Below are positions 36,175 to 49,800 of a stretch of 64,000 nt of DNA, in pieces. Source of the DNA: Andrena cerasifolii (lineage: Eukaryota; Arthropoda; Insecta; Hymenoptera; Andrenidae); the NCBI RefSeq assembly GCF_050908995.1, contig NC_135126.1:4526001-4590000 (forward strand), written 5' to 3'. The notes under the pieces are model-generated. The model searched no databases. It saw only the letters and a list, made by a program, of their open reading frames with translations, and had not been told where the DNA came from. The position numbers and the translations under genes were made by a program. The number at the start of each line of letters is the position of its first letter. Position 1 is the first letter of the stretch.

Positions 36175-39100
36175 GCTTAGTGAGAGTTTCTTTATTGCGA
36201 TAGAAAATACTTGAGTAGCAGAAGCTCGTATTATACATTAATTAATAGAAATGGTACTGACTTACAATTAGTAGCTACTAACGTAGAGAAAGCAAACAAT
36301 AAGGTTCCCAATGAAACTAGTGAAATACTCCTTCCATACATTCAAACCTCCACAATTTCTAGTTTTCGATAGACACTTAAAGCCCTTCGATCATCAACTT
36401 CCAATCGCTCAAAGTTTTACAACTCCGCACTCTAATACCTTGTCCTGGAATTCGCCGATGATCCCGGCACTTGAAGCATCGGCGTAACCCGTTCCCATGA
36501 CGGTACCTTGAATTTCTCCCGCGTAACACCGCGACCCCATAACTCCGCCGAGTAACAAGCCCGTTCTCCATTAAAAACACCGGCGCGCGTCTTTAAATCT
36601 CGCTGTAAATCGAACAGGGGACGTCTGTAACGGCGCGGACGCTCGTCATCCTCGTTGGATGGGATCGCGGAGCGGCGATCCAGCGTCCGCAGCGTGATCT
36701 ATCGTTGTGGAAGTTCGCGGCCGATGGAACGGACGCGCCTCGTCCCAGGGACGGGAGATTGCCAGCCGGATCGCGGGCAGAATAAGTTATAACAACGAGA
36801 ACGTAGGATACGTAAGCGGCCTGGCCCGGTGAATATCGATATCACGGCAACGAGATTCTCATCCACGTCGGTGGTATCCACCTAGCTCGCGACCGCTTCT
36901 CGATCGCGAAACCGCAGCTGAGCCTGCTCACGGAGTGGGCCCGCAAGGATGCCGGTGTGCCCTAATGGCCGAGTAGAATCCGATGCGCCGTCCCTCGTTT
37001 TCCTTTTTTTTCCCCCCTTCCGCCCGGTGTCGTTTTGTTCCCCTATCGAGAAGATCGTTTCTCTTATTGCGCGCGGCGAACAAAAGGTGGACGTTCGTTC
37101 GCGTGGAGTATATGTATTTACGGTTTTATAAAGGAATGCGTTGTTCGATCCGCGAGCTGCACGGTGAAAGGGAGCAGCGGGGAACTACCACGCTCCCTCG
37201 TTCGATTTTTTGATAATACTGCAGTACGATCCTCCGGGTATCGATCTTTGCGGGTACGATGATCGTGGCGGGTAGAGGGTCAAGTTAGAGGAAATCAATG
37301 TCGGCTTCTCTTTCCTCCCCGAGACGTGACTCTGCGTTTAATTGCTATGACTCTGTCGATTTTACGATCGTCACACTTCGGTTTAGTGGCCATGCTCGGT
37401 CTTTCGCGGCGCTGGATTCTACCGAATCGCCTTAATGACTGGAAAGATTCGATCTTCGCCATTCTGATAATATCGATAGAGAGGTAGAGCCGACGTAGAT
37501 GGGAATGGAACAGGTATTGGTTCGAGGTGTGTTCCGTTAGATCTATTCTTTCTTTTTTTTCTTGCTTGTTGCGTGGTTATAATGGGATACGGTTTATGGC
37601 TTATAAATCGGGTACTGTGACGGCGGTCATAGGAACGGTGAATTTTATAGGGGATTATCCTCCGCGAACCAGCATTGTTTCGTTTTTGATATCAAAAGGC
37701 ACCGGCTGGTAAGTGCATCTCGCTATATATCATTGATCGCTTGACAATGCGTTGCGACGAACAGACGTAACGACGAATGACACCCACGAGTGACGCGCAT
37801 TGTTTGATGCTTCCGAGCTCTGTGACGATGATAGACGCATAATGCTTGCGCTGCTGATTGCTGTAGGTGACAAATTATTATGAATTCCCGTGGAACTGCT
37901 TGTCGAAGACGACGCGAGTCCACGTTAATATCTGTAGAGCATTTTGGGGAAAGAGTGCGCAGTTAAAATTTAGACTTCCCTAAAATCCTTGGTATTACAC
38001 TGATAGCGCATATCATTGTGTAAGAAATAAATACTATCCCTTATTGTTCGATAGGCAGTGACTTCGTGTAAATTTACCTGTCGCAACTTATATAAAATAA
38101 ATATTTCCAAAAAGTGTCAAATGCGAACTTTTTTAGGAATAATTTATAGGAATTTATAGGAATAATATTGATTCCTAAAAATGAGAATATTACATCAGAA
38201 CTAGCGAATTCAGTACTTACCGCATTGTACGATAAAAAAACGAAGCACAGCTACACAATTCGACACTCTATCTTGATTGACAATTTACTGTCAATCAGCA
38301 TTCGCAACTGCCACAACTCAACAATGAAATTCGCATGGTGCGGACTTTTACCTACGTCTACTCTACTTGCAGTGATGCTTTAATTAAATCATAAGAATAG
38401 GATTTAGAATAAAGATAGCATATTTAGTAAAGTATATTTCACATCATATTTCGAGCAGGGAAATATTTGCAGTACTCCACCTTTTGAAGTTTACGATATT
38501 AAGGCAGAGTATCATAGAAAAAATTATTAAAAAAAATCAGTGCTTTCACGAGAAGAATTAAAAGCCCATTGAGGTTCCTCTTTCTCCAGGAACGACGAGT
38601 GTCTGTGAGTTTTACGATCGAGAGGCAATCGAACCCCGATGAATCAACGGTGTCACAGGAATGGTGGGAGTCTGTAGTTGCTTGTTTTAGAATCAATGTG
38701 ATAACGGCCTGTTATTAGAAAATCGAATCGCCATAGGCTCGATTCCGTAAGAATCGTGGCTGCCTCAGAAGCGACTCGAGCAATTCCAGTCTAATCGCGC
38801 GGTCGAGGACGTGATTGTAATAACAAATCTCAACAAGCCACGCCTGTTTGCCATTATCATTGGTCAGGCTACGGATAAGGAGCGAAATAGAAATGGTCGG
38901 GGCAAGACTCCCGTGATTGCAATCGTAACGTTGAATCCACCGACACGCAATTGGCTACGTAATATCTGGTAATCGGTGCCGGCGTTCGTTGCTTTTCCTG
39001 CTCAAATTGTTTCCTGTCAACTGAACGCTCTCGTTCGCAATCGTCTGTGGACGTGGGCCTTTAAAAATTCCAGTGGAAAAAGAACAATTTGAGAGGATAC

Positions 39101-41335
39101 TATCCGAGTCTATACATCGTTATCTTAAGTTCGAAACGAGAGGAGAAGGGATGAAAGGAAACTCTGACGGTGTGAGTTTGAAAGGTGTTTATTGTACCAA
39201 AAATTATTTTTATACATAGCCTTCATTAGGTAGGTACAGTAGTTACAGAAAATAGCAGAATATAATAACTGAAAATTACTAAAAAAAAATTGCACAAAAC
39301 TATAATCCTCCGAAGTTCCCATATCGAAGCATTCCATTACGTCCACCGTGGAACAATCTCTTCATTCCTGCATCTGTCGATCCTGACACTCCCCGATCTG
39401 AAATCAATTATTCTCCCTGCATACACGAAATGCCACTGTCCCGCGAAAAGGACGCATTAATACAGCGGAGAGCCGAGTTCCTTGGATAGCAATGATTCCA
39501 TGCCGTAGACCCCAGTTGGAAGACGAGCAGCAACGACGTCGACGTAAACGACGAGAACGGTCGCGAGAAAACCGAGCGGAGATAAGCGGATACAGGTACA
39601 CCAGGGCAGAGGGGACGCTGCCATTTGTACAACAATATATTATCCGAGGCAGTATTGCGTCGTATCGTGCAGGTTGGATGGCCTTTACCATCAGGGACAT
39701 TGTACGGCACCCATACGTGGCCACATATTGTGCGACACGGCCGCCGCTATCTGCATCCGGCAGAGACACCCTTACAAGAGACGTGAAAATATGCTCAAAG
39801 ATTTCTCCGGGGAGACGTCAATGCATCTCGCCCCCTCCCCCTCCCCGTCCACGTATTCACGGATGCCCCTCCATCCCCGTATTATCGAGCAATCCTCCTC
39901 TAATCTGAAAAATGTATCTTCCTCGCGTTTAGCGGGCGCCTCAGCACGTGGATACATTGGCTCATTCAGAGACAACTTCTACACCTTGCTTCCTTCTCCG
40001 TTGCTTTTGTTCTCTTTCACACTGCCTGCGGTGACTGTATGGCTTGTTCTTGGATGCACTCACTTCGCAGACACTGGTCGTGATATAATCGATATAGTGG
40101 TGATTTTTACGTCGACTTGGAAACATGTGTGAAATACAGTATGAAATATTGGAGATTTTATTTTATTAAACTTGGAAATATTGACATAATCTGACATAAA
40201 TCTGAGAGCGATGCGATAAATATTGCCAGTAGGTACTGTAGGTGTGTGGAAGGGGATGAAGTTACAATTTTATTATCTTCTTGGCAGGGGGTTATTGATA
40301 TATTCGATTTTAAAAGCACTGCGGTATTGTATAGTACCTATATAATAATCGTAAGTGGAAGGGTTGAGAATTATCTTCATACAATCTTACTGCGACTAAA
40401 ATGTTCCGCATAAACATTCCTCGTTAAGAGAGCATATGACAAGAGTTCTAAAATTGGATATTCAAAATTATCCAAGTAGTTTCTCGTACATCACCTGCCT
40501 CAACCTGCCTCTTATCTAAGCTTTCAGCATCTTGTCTGCCCAATTAGCCACATTTCACTGAAACTACAAATCCCACCTTATCCGCCCAAGAAATAACTTT
40601 CAATCTTTTAAGGCACAATAAAATGTCAGATAGGTGAATAAGGAACTATTTCACTGGCTTTGAATTTTTAAATTCCACCTGTATACTCTCGTTTGCATTT
40701 CTCAAATACTTGCGCGCCATGCAATTTACGTCTACCTCCTTTACAGGCCTCGATTCATTCTACGTCCATTTTTATTCGGACAACAACTGATAGTAAATCA
40801 CGAACGCGCGGCGTTCCACTTTCATAGAACTCTCAAACGGGCGTCGTTCGTTCTCGAAATTCTCTCTCTTACGTCACGACATCGAGCAGCGTTCTTGTAA
40901 CACGCGTGACGTATCTCCCCTTGTATCTTGTCACGGGAATGCGTCGAACCAGTTCGTTAACCATTTTTCCTTTTTGCTCATTCTGCTCCTCTTTCTTTTC
41001 TATTGGTCACGGATCCGCGCTGTTTTCGGCAGTGATCTCATAATTACGCACGCGAACGCTTCTCTCGCCCCAAAAATCCTTCACGATGCCGTTCCGCCAG
41101 GTTCTTTTTCAACAGAATTATTATTGTCGATTCGCAAAATACTGGAGATACTTTATACCCGGCTACAGTTGGATGACGACTTGGAACAAAATTGCTACAA
41201 AAATTTGTTGCAACTTGATTACACGCGGAGTTATTAAAATATTAGAAATAATGAACAGTACGATGAAATATTAGAAATACTGAATAGTAGCTACCTACTG
41301 CCTAGTACAAGGGGGAAGTCACTGCTAATTCAACC
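36175..41335. other. Non-coding span, nothing firm recognised
   Basis: CpG-rich at 36400-37500 and 39500-39950, AT-rich elsewhere. Open frames at 39492-40132 overlap each other in several frames and carry no domain. No repeat was seen. Confidence 0.45.
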
Positions 41336-41373
41336 AAAAGTTCCAGTTACCATCTACGGTAACTGGAACTTTT
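41336..41373. repeat. Perfect short hairpin (16-bp stem, 6-nt loop)
   Basis: AAAAGTTCCAGTTACC, loop ATCTAC, then GGTAACTGGAACTTTT: a perfect 16-bp inverted repeat that does not extend outward. It is too short for a usual pre-miRNA. It may be a scar of a palindromic element. Confidence 0.85.
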
Positions 41374-43650
41374 CAACTTTTTAGAGAATAAAATACCGAT
41401 AATTTGATTTTTATCGGAATTTTGTAGAAATAAAGGGTAAGAAAAAATTGCTGGGGAAAACGTTTATCGAGGCCACTATTGGATGCAGTAGATTCGCTTA
41501 GACTCTTAGGCGTTCGATTTGAGAAAAAAGAACGGCAGTTGACTTTGTAGGAAGCGAGATCAGAATACCATCCGTCCAGGCTGGACAGGTGCGCGTAAAG
41601 TGGAGGGAGGAAGGGGAAAAAAGAGGTGATCTGTCTTGGTATGCCGGAGGGACCAGCCTCCTTTGGAAGCTTCAGATCCAAGGTCCGCTGTTGCCAGTTG
41701 CTATTCATCTGACCCGAATATTTTTACTCGTTGAAAGCTGATATCGATCGCTGCGATAACGAAAACACCGTTCCACGGAAACGCCTATTGTTTCGCGATG
41801 CTGTAATTAAAATGAAACAGCTTAAGGTAGGCAGATTGGCAGACGTGGCAAATAGTTAGAAGAGCGTACAGAATTTTAATACAATATCAGCATTAGTCTA
41901 TTAACCCTTGATGATTTGCAACAAAAGAAATAGCATTTGTGGTGGGGGTTAATATATAAAAAAATTATCAATTTTTAGTGGAATGTTTAGAAATAATTAT
42001 TCTCACACGTTTTCGCGCGAATCCTTTTAAAGAGGCTCGAGCCATGTACAGATGTAATCTTTTCGAATGACATATAATCTACCTATCGATTACAGATCAA
42101 TTATTCTACCATAAATCCCCGGTTGAAACGTTTACCGGCCGTTTCGTTTGTTAGTTTTTGCGCGAATATTAATCGCGGCTACAGCTATGAACATGAAGCA
42201 ACGCAACAGTGTGCGTTCTAAGCGAGTTTATTGCAGCTTAAATTATATACCGCCGCGAACCGTTCCAGCAAAACATTCCTTCTTAATGAGCGACTTATTT
42301 CGCGTTCGCCGTTGCTCATATTTGGGTTAACGTATGGAGGAATGTTCCTCTGTATACGATCTTGTCACAGGATGCCGGCATTTTTTCTCACCCTGCACAC
42401 GTTATTCATAAAAGTATCGAATGTTGGCGATACCGCGATCCTGACTGCGACAAGGATGATGTGAAAGTCGGGGTTTAATTAGTTCCAAGTCATGTCCCAC
42501 CGCCAGATAGTAGAAGTCCTGAACCGATAAATTTTTATCTTTAACCGCCTCCCTCTCATGCAACGCACAAAAATACATGAGATATTAAATTGCAGACTTT
42601 AAGTGGTTCTTGATCAATTCACCTATACCTACCTACTTCTTAAACCATATTATTAAAAAAAAACACGTTTGTACTTATGGTCCTCCCTTTACGAGAGAAT
42701 TTGGAAGAGCAAGTAGCTACTCAATTCTTCTTGAAGATTATCTGCCAATTTCCATCAAGCTAGCTTGGAAATTGTTACACGCACAAAACGAAACTGTGTA
42801 AAATCAGAGGGTTGCAAAGGAAAAAGCAAAGTCGCCTCGCCTTTTGCTTGGTTCACGCAGTCTACGTGGAAGACACTCTGCGATCCCAACTAAAGCTGAG
42901 TTTAAACTCGTATGGGTAGCTCTACTTGCAGGATGCTAATTGGAAGAGTAGCCATTAAACGAAGGTATCCATGGAAGCGGATAGAGGACGCGAGGGTGGG
43001 CGAGGAAGAGAGAATGGGAGACCGGTCCAGCACGATCTATCCAGTCGATCGAATCGTCGCTAACGGTGAGAGAACACCGTCGATCCTACGTCGTTGCATG
43101 CGCTTCAAGCTGACGATCGAGGTGTCGATGCCTACCGTCATGCCTATGCGCTCGCGTAAACCGTCCACACGCAACCCGAGGAGCTAGCGATTGACGCGAA
43201 CGCCTATAACAGGCGATGATGTCGCTGAAGTGACAATCTGATCGCCTGCGATCGTGATAACACGGGAACTGGGAAAATCGTAGCGAATAGAAGAGTCTGT
43301 GGGAGAATGTTGGATGTTTCCAATTGGAAACCCAATAGTCCACAGTTTACTAATGGCAAGCACACTCCACGTCCAACGTTGAAACCCATACGCCAAAAGG
43401 AATGATGTCGATTTGCACAAGCAGTTCCTACCCTCAAGTTACATTTACTTCCACTTGAAGATGTACCCCTGGAGAGGGGGGTACCGAGATCGCCAAGAAG
43501 AGGCGCAACAAAAGGTCCTTTACTCCTGAACCAGGATGACCGAGAATGGCACCCCTAACTGACGAGAAAAAAAGGAGAAGAAAGATGGCCCGCGCCTGCA
43601 CCAGTGGGGTAGTGAATCGTAGTTCCTCTTGTTCCTCCTAGCCAAGTATC
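41374..43650. other. Non-coding span, nothing recognised
   Basis: AT-rich to about 42850, then mixed. Overlapping frames on both strands near 42900-43440 show no domain. Confidence 0.5.
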
Positions 43651-44620
43651 ATGGACACGTATCGAACAATACAGTGAGACAGCATCTCGATGCCGGGACA
43701 AGGAGGGGGCAAAACGGTCCAGTCTGCGGGCAGTGGTCGAACAGAGACGACGTTATACCAGCCGCGAGGAGAAGGGGGGCCTTGGAGTGGACAGTCGTCA
43801 GAGAGGAAGAGGTTATATCTGAGGAAGCGGTTAGGAGGGAAAGGGACAGTGGAGAGGACAGCTGGTATCGGCGACGGTGCTCGTGAAGGTGGACGAAGTT
43901 GCGGCGATGGTGATACCAGCGATGCCATCGGCCGTGGTAGCGCCGGTGGTGGTGGCCGATGATGGCCGTGGTGGTGGTCGAGAGGATGGCAGTGGTGGTG
44001 GTGGTCCAGCGGGCATATCGCGCTGGCCCCAACACTTGCTCTCCACGCAGGAGAGATTTGCCCCCTCCTGCCGCGGGCGGCGCCACTCGTGGAGATCCTT
44101 TCCTCTTTTCGCCTCTAGGCCATTCTCGAGAGGCGCGCGCGGCAACGCGGTGTCGCACGATCGGTCCTCGCCGACCTTCGACCAATACCTGCGCTTCTAC
44201 GTGCCTTGGAGCAGCTTTTCCCGTGCTGGCTTTTCCGAAACGGACGCGCTCCAGTGGTGCCCTGCCGTGTTCCCCACCTGTCCCAGCCGCACGACCTTGC
44301 CTCGACCTTCCCCTCCGCCCGCACGCGCGACACCACGGCCGGGCCACGTGACTGGGATCGACCGCGGGGGATCTTCGGTTGTGTGGAACGTCAACATCCG
44401 TCGGAAGGGCCCCCAGGGGCAAGTAGTTCCGGTGCCGTTCGACGTTCTCGCCCGGGGACGTCTCAGCGCGGACGCTGATCGCGGCCTGTTACGTAACCAC
44501 GGGCCAGCTGATCAGATTTCCGTCCGGAGACGTTCCGTGCTGGGTGTCGGGAGGCGTAACTGTGTGCTGCGGCGTGGCTGGCGAGAGAAGGAATCCTAGC
44601 GGTGACTGGGAACGATAGAA
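43650..44620. promoter_or_regulatory. GC/CpG-rich block with a TGG trinucleotide-like tract
   Basis: This is the most GC-rich part of the window, about 2 kb upstream of the coding exon at 46561. GGT/TGG words repeat imperfectly from about 43940 to 44007. Very long open frames occur on both strands over the same bases (up to 257 codons), which is expected of stop-poor GC-rich DNA, so none is called. A promoter or untranslated first exon for the 46561 gene is plausible by position only. Confidence 0.35.
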
Positions 44621-46560
44621 ACGAGAGGAGAGCTGGAGCTACTAACGAGGAGCCTGAGAGAGGATAGGTAATCATCCAGCGGGGTGTATGAATGAATGGG
44701 AGACGGTGAATGTGCATCGTGACGGAGGACAGGGGATCGACCATCGAGAGGAAAACGGTAGTGACAGTTTGGAAGTTTGATGGATAACTTGCGGGATGCA
44801 TTGAATCGCCAACAGGGAAAGTACCAAGGATGCTTTTAATAGGCGAGATGAGGGGAATCCTCGTTCTTGATTATTCAAACGCAAGGTAGAATGAACGAAC
44901 GCGGACCGCCGCGTACACAGGCCTTGGCAGCAACAGTACCACGAGTCGTCATGCAGGCAGGAAGTGTACGCGAACCGATCGGTGCGATCTCGTTACCGGT
45001 AGCCGTGCGGGACTCGATTCCACGGTGAAATCGGGCCAAGTCAAGCGCTTAAGCTGAATGTGAGAATGGTAGCCGGCAAGGAACGTACAAACGAGCTCGC
45101 CACGTGACTGTTCGCGACTGCCTGACTTTTTGCCTCGTTTTCAGAACGCGTTCAGATCTCGCGAGCTGATTCGCTTCTGACGTAAAAAGCTCAGCGATAA
45201 CGCAAGATTACTTCTGCATCGATCTCGAGTGTGCTCGCGCTGATGTTCGCAGTGTAGACAACAAACATTGCCCCAGTGCGGAAACTGCATTTCTATGCCT
45301 GCACCGCGAACGATTATGGATAGTATCGATAGCAACGGTCGGTGTAATTTGTCGAGCATCGAGGAGATTGATTTAAATAACGTGACACGGCGAGATCCCG
45401 TTGATCGCGTCGTTCAGCGTGAATTTTCGCGATCTGTGTAATTCGGTGGGATTTAATTACGCGCGGAGAGCTTGTGTTATCAAATCGATCGCCCAGGAAG
45501 AATTCAGGCCTCCTGCGTCATCGGACAACGGAGCCGCTGGAGACTCGGAGACTTCAACGCCCGCAGAGCGCCAGCCGCGGGATCGTTTTACGTCTTGTTT
45601 CGAAGCTGCGCGTGGACGGTGCTGGTTTCCCAGGCTGCTGAAAATCAATTGTTTGATGAGCGAGAATACACTGCTTCGAAGGTACTCGACACACGAGTGC
45701 CTCGAGAATATTCGAGTTCGAAGGCATGGGCGAAAGCCACTCAGAGCGCAAACTGATGTCTGCGTAAATACTCGTGTGACGTTCGAATCTTCATAATTGC
45801 ATAATACTAGACTGGAAAAGTACATCCTCGGCGTGCACTCGTGCCATGGTACTCGCATCGCGCTTGGTGGCAGCTGTTAAACAACTTGTTGAAGCGAATC
45901 TGCCCGACCAACCTGAAAGCATCGGCTCCGTAGGATCGAGTCGATGACTTGAGAGATCACTACGATTAAAATTTTCCCGAACGGTCCTTTGACGTTCCTT
46001 AGGTCGACTGGGTCTGAGGGCTGCAAGGGAGACGTTCGTTTGGGAAATTTGAGGTGTTTCTGTGGCACTGTTTAGCGGTGGACGGGACCGTTATCGAAAG
46101 CGAGAGTCCATTATCTTGGAACTGTCCATGTGTACTCGATGATCCTTTGATTTCGTCACGGAAATAAGTGGTACGCTGATGACCGAAATCCCTTAACGAA
46201 CGTATACAACTCAGCAGTGATATTGTGCTCATCGAGAATGCGGAGAAGCTTGAGGAGAAAGTGATTAATAGGAACGGTACTTGGGAATTTTAAAAAGAAA
46301 AGTAGGAGGATTTACCCGACAGGCGTACACGTTCACCCGCGGTAGTGGATTGTCTGAGAAGACTGTCGCTGGTGATACGAAACGAAAGGAAGGCTCTATG
46401 AACCTGGATCCGTACTCACTCGAACAGTGGAGGTGTCTGGTCGCCACCTCTGGGCAGTGGGCGCACGGTGTCCCGTCGACGACGAGATTCGATCGTCCGC
46501 GAATTCTGGTGATCGTGACCAAGGAGGAGCCAGAGGCTTTGCCGGCAAAAGTGGCTCACC
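44621..46560. other. Upstream flank / probable 5' untranslated region of the 46561 gene
   Basis: No separate gene is supported. A short frame with ATG at 46399 (begins MNLDPYSLEQWRC) precedes and overlaps the main start in another frame, ending at 46583. If transcribed it would be an upstream open frame that could lower translation from 46561. Confidence 0.35.
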
Positions 46561-46839
46561 ATGTCCGTGCTCGAAGCTGGTGAAGCCGACAGGGCGACGA
46601 TGTCACCGCTGGACGAAGTCGTGTCCCCGACGAGCGTCGAGTCGGAACTGATGGTCACCGACATGTTGGACGAGCACGAGACCACGCTGAACGAGCACAG
46701 GGACGGCAAGCGCAAGAGAGACACGGACGGCGAGGAGCTGACACCCAGGAAGCTGCCCTCACTGACGAGGAACAACAACGACGTGGGTTTCGTCCTCGAG
46801 GAGGGCGCCGAAGACGATCTTCACGACGACAGGGATGAC
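46561..46839 (+). CDS. First coding exon (93 codons) of an unidentified gene, probably nuclear/regulatory
   Basis: An open frame starts at ATG 46561 (context CTCACC-ATG-T). An in-frame TGA lies at 46516-46518 with no earlier in-frame ATG, so this start is well supported. The frame runs 93 codons to a consensus donor, GAC|GTAAGT, after 46839 and leaves phase 0. Third codon positions are strongly G/C (runs of GAC, GAG, CTG, AAG, ACG), unlike the surrounding DNA. The peptide is rich in Asp/Glu and Ser/Thr. It has a basic KRKR cluster at residues 50-53 that could be a nuclear-localisation signal, a PRK at 62-64, an Asn triplet at 71-73 and an acidic tail (82-93). No folded domain is visible, and this composition is common in N-terminal regions of transcription regulators. 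Family and gene are not recognised. Without splicing the frame would add 24 AT-richer codons and stop at 46912; I think the donor is used. Later exons were not found before the window ends. Confidence 0.72.
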
Positions 46840-49800
46840 GTAAGTTGTCGCTTCTCTACCTTGGAAAAGATTTTGTTGTTTAATCATTTTGAAACCAGAG
46901 AAATGATGACTTAAACCCCCCTTGATTTGCCGTGGACTATCCCATGTTACAATTTAATAATAATCTATTTGGTATGGAATGCCATTATTATGGTATAATA
47001 CCGGAGAAATTGAGGGATGTTATTAGGTGCTGAATGAGTACGCTGAGTTTATTGTTTTGAGTAACTTTTACGTAGCAGTTAAGAATGGAGTACTTCTTGA
47101 AAATTGAATTACATTATGAAATTTTATGGTTAAAATTTGAAACATAATGTAAGCAGTGGAAATTGAAGACTTCACTGGAAGTTCTTAGCAACACCTGGAA
47201 TAATCACGGTATCAAAAGATATTCATCAAGGTGGATAAGCATAAATCTACCTTATTGGTGATTATAATTTTCACGTAGACACGCTTTCGAATTCTATTTA
47301 AATTGTCAAAGATTTGCTAACGTGCCCTGTGGAACAACGAAGCTGGGGCCAAGGTAACACGACCGAGGCATCCATTATTCCCATTCGAATGGTGCGAAAG
47401 TCGAATATGTGTCGAATAGCCGTCACGAAACTCGAGAAGACACCACTGTGCCCAGCGTTTCGGTGACATTTATCCTCTTTTAAAGCGTACTCCATAACCC
47501 TGTTGGTAGGACGGGTCTCAAACTACATTGCGTAGAAACTAAATTCTCACGTGGCGAGTGAAAGAGCAGCTGTCGGTCGAAGTGTCCGCCTACGCACGGT
47601 TATACCTGTTTCGCTGTCCTGAACGTAGGTATTCAACTCTGACACACGACAACAAATCAGGTGCTTGGATTCAGGGCTATAATAAAACGTAGCTATTAGC
47701 GCGTCATCTTTACGGTCCAGGAAGCTTCGAGCCACCTTATTTAGTTTGCGCCTTTCCGTTAACTCCGTCAATACGAACCAGCCGCGATCGTCACGCCGAT
47801 AGCGATCTCCGTATTTCGAAATCTCGTTTTCACCGCGCTCACTGTCGAATTATGGAGGGTAGTCGTGATCCTTTATCGATTCCACGCGGCTCTTACTTCG
47901 CTTCGCAATTCGTCAGGGGTCCATCCAAAGTTCAAACTCTGAATCCTGGATAAATCGTGTCCCAGTCTGCGAGCGACTATGAAATATCCGTAAATTCTGC
48001 AATTCTTACATATTCAAATGATGCTCTTCAGTCATAACTTAGATCCGCTATCAAAGCTATCGTTGTTGCCAGGTTGTGACCCTACTGTGGCTGTCATAAA
48101 ACCAATACGAACCTTCCTCTCAAGTATCCATTAAACGAGGCAAATGACCCCATTGCTGGACGCATAAGGATATAGTTATTTAAAAATCAAGCAGCTTAAA
48201 CAAACCACACTATGAGTAAATTAATACATAAAATACTCGTTTCATTTAAAGCTATTAATCCCCTGGCGGGGGAATGTAGTGCTTCGCTCCCCGCAAAACA
48301 ACACCACCCAGGAAAAGTAAAGAATAATTTCCTCTCGTTTATTAGATCCCCTTTCCAACCAACGACTATTTCCACCCCACGACAACCGAAGGGACGGTCA
48401 TCGAGCGAGACAGGGCAGTAAATCTCGGCTCCTCTAAAATTCCATTTTTACCTACAGGCTGCCACTCCACAGCGGCGTAACTTTCCCACGCGAATTTCAC
48501 GCCGCTCGTAAAGTCGTCGATCCTCTCGAAACTGCTTAACCCGGCTCCCGATCGGCCGAGTCGAATATTATCCGAGCCGCGGCCTCGATCGATCCCCTGC
48601 AGACGTGGCTGGCTGTGGATCCTGGCGTAGCTCCGCGGAATACAGCGGTGACGCGACTACTTAATCAGCCGCGGGATCGAGCGCGGCGCGTCGCCCCGAA
48701 ACGATGATCGAGAATTCATATTATCTTGATCGCGGCCGGACGATAGCCACTCGCTGTTACGAACGGCCTAATTGCCGCGAGAGACTTCCGCGGGCGCGCG
48801 CGTTCCCGCTCGCGATACGCGCTCGTCCGGGTGCTCCTCCTCTCGCGCTCGGCTTTTACGATCGTCAGGTCGGCCGGGAAAACGGGGACACTACGGCAGG
48901 CGGGCAGCGTAGGCAGGATTGTCGTAGGATACGAGAGCCCGTGCACGAGGTCACGGAACGGGTTCCAGGAAAAATCTACGCGCGATCCTGAGACGCGGCG
49001 ACGCGCTATCCCTGCATCTCCTGCTGGCCGCGAGTCGCGGATGCCTGCCTCGATACGCCGATCTCCACGATCCGTCGAACACCATCAGGGATTCCATTAA
49101 CCGCGTTTCCTGCTGATACACGTCCCGCGTGGAAAAGTCGCCTCTCGCTGATGCCTTCGCTTCGTTTTGTTCCACGATGGTCGCCGGGCGAGCCGAGCGG
49201 CTCCAAGCGAGTTTCAGCGCAGCTGATGGAATGTTCGGTGAACTGTGGGTGGGACGGAGCTTGGCTCAATCGAACGCCAGCTCGAGGGGGGGACTTTTGG
49301 TTGGTGTAACGTTTTTCATGGCGAAGGCAATTGTATTCTTAAGGTGGTTGTTTGTAGCATAAGGGGTGGGTAATGTCAGCCGACGATGTTAAATGAAGAT
49401 GAATTAATTTTTTATTTTTTTACGTACAATTGGAATTCCCTAGTGAAGTCTGTGCATAATATTGCTCAAGATGCAAACGGAATATCAATTATGCGAGAAA
49501 CATTTTTCACTCGTAAATTACTTTTTATTTCGCGTTCAAGTACGAGCTTCGCAAAGCTATTTTCCAACAATATGCAGAAAATTCCTACTATAGAATGTTA
49601 ATGCCCCTGTATTGGCTGTAAAGAATTTCTTCGTGTAAGGTCTACTCATTCAGAATGGAGAAAGGCCTTCGTGGAAACACCGGAATAGGTAATAGGTGAA
49701 TATCGTCCGATGTCGAGGATTGTAGCGTAAGGTTACTGGCGATTTATTTACACACAATTGCAAGATGTGTCGATGTCGCGTTCGATGTGCACGGCAGACT

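Noticed and set aside
43649..44599. 257- and 240-codon frames on opposite strands
   Set aside because: They overlap over the same GC-rich DNA with TGG repeats, have low-complexity content and no recognisable domain.
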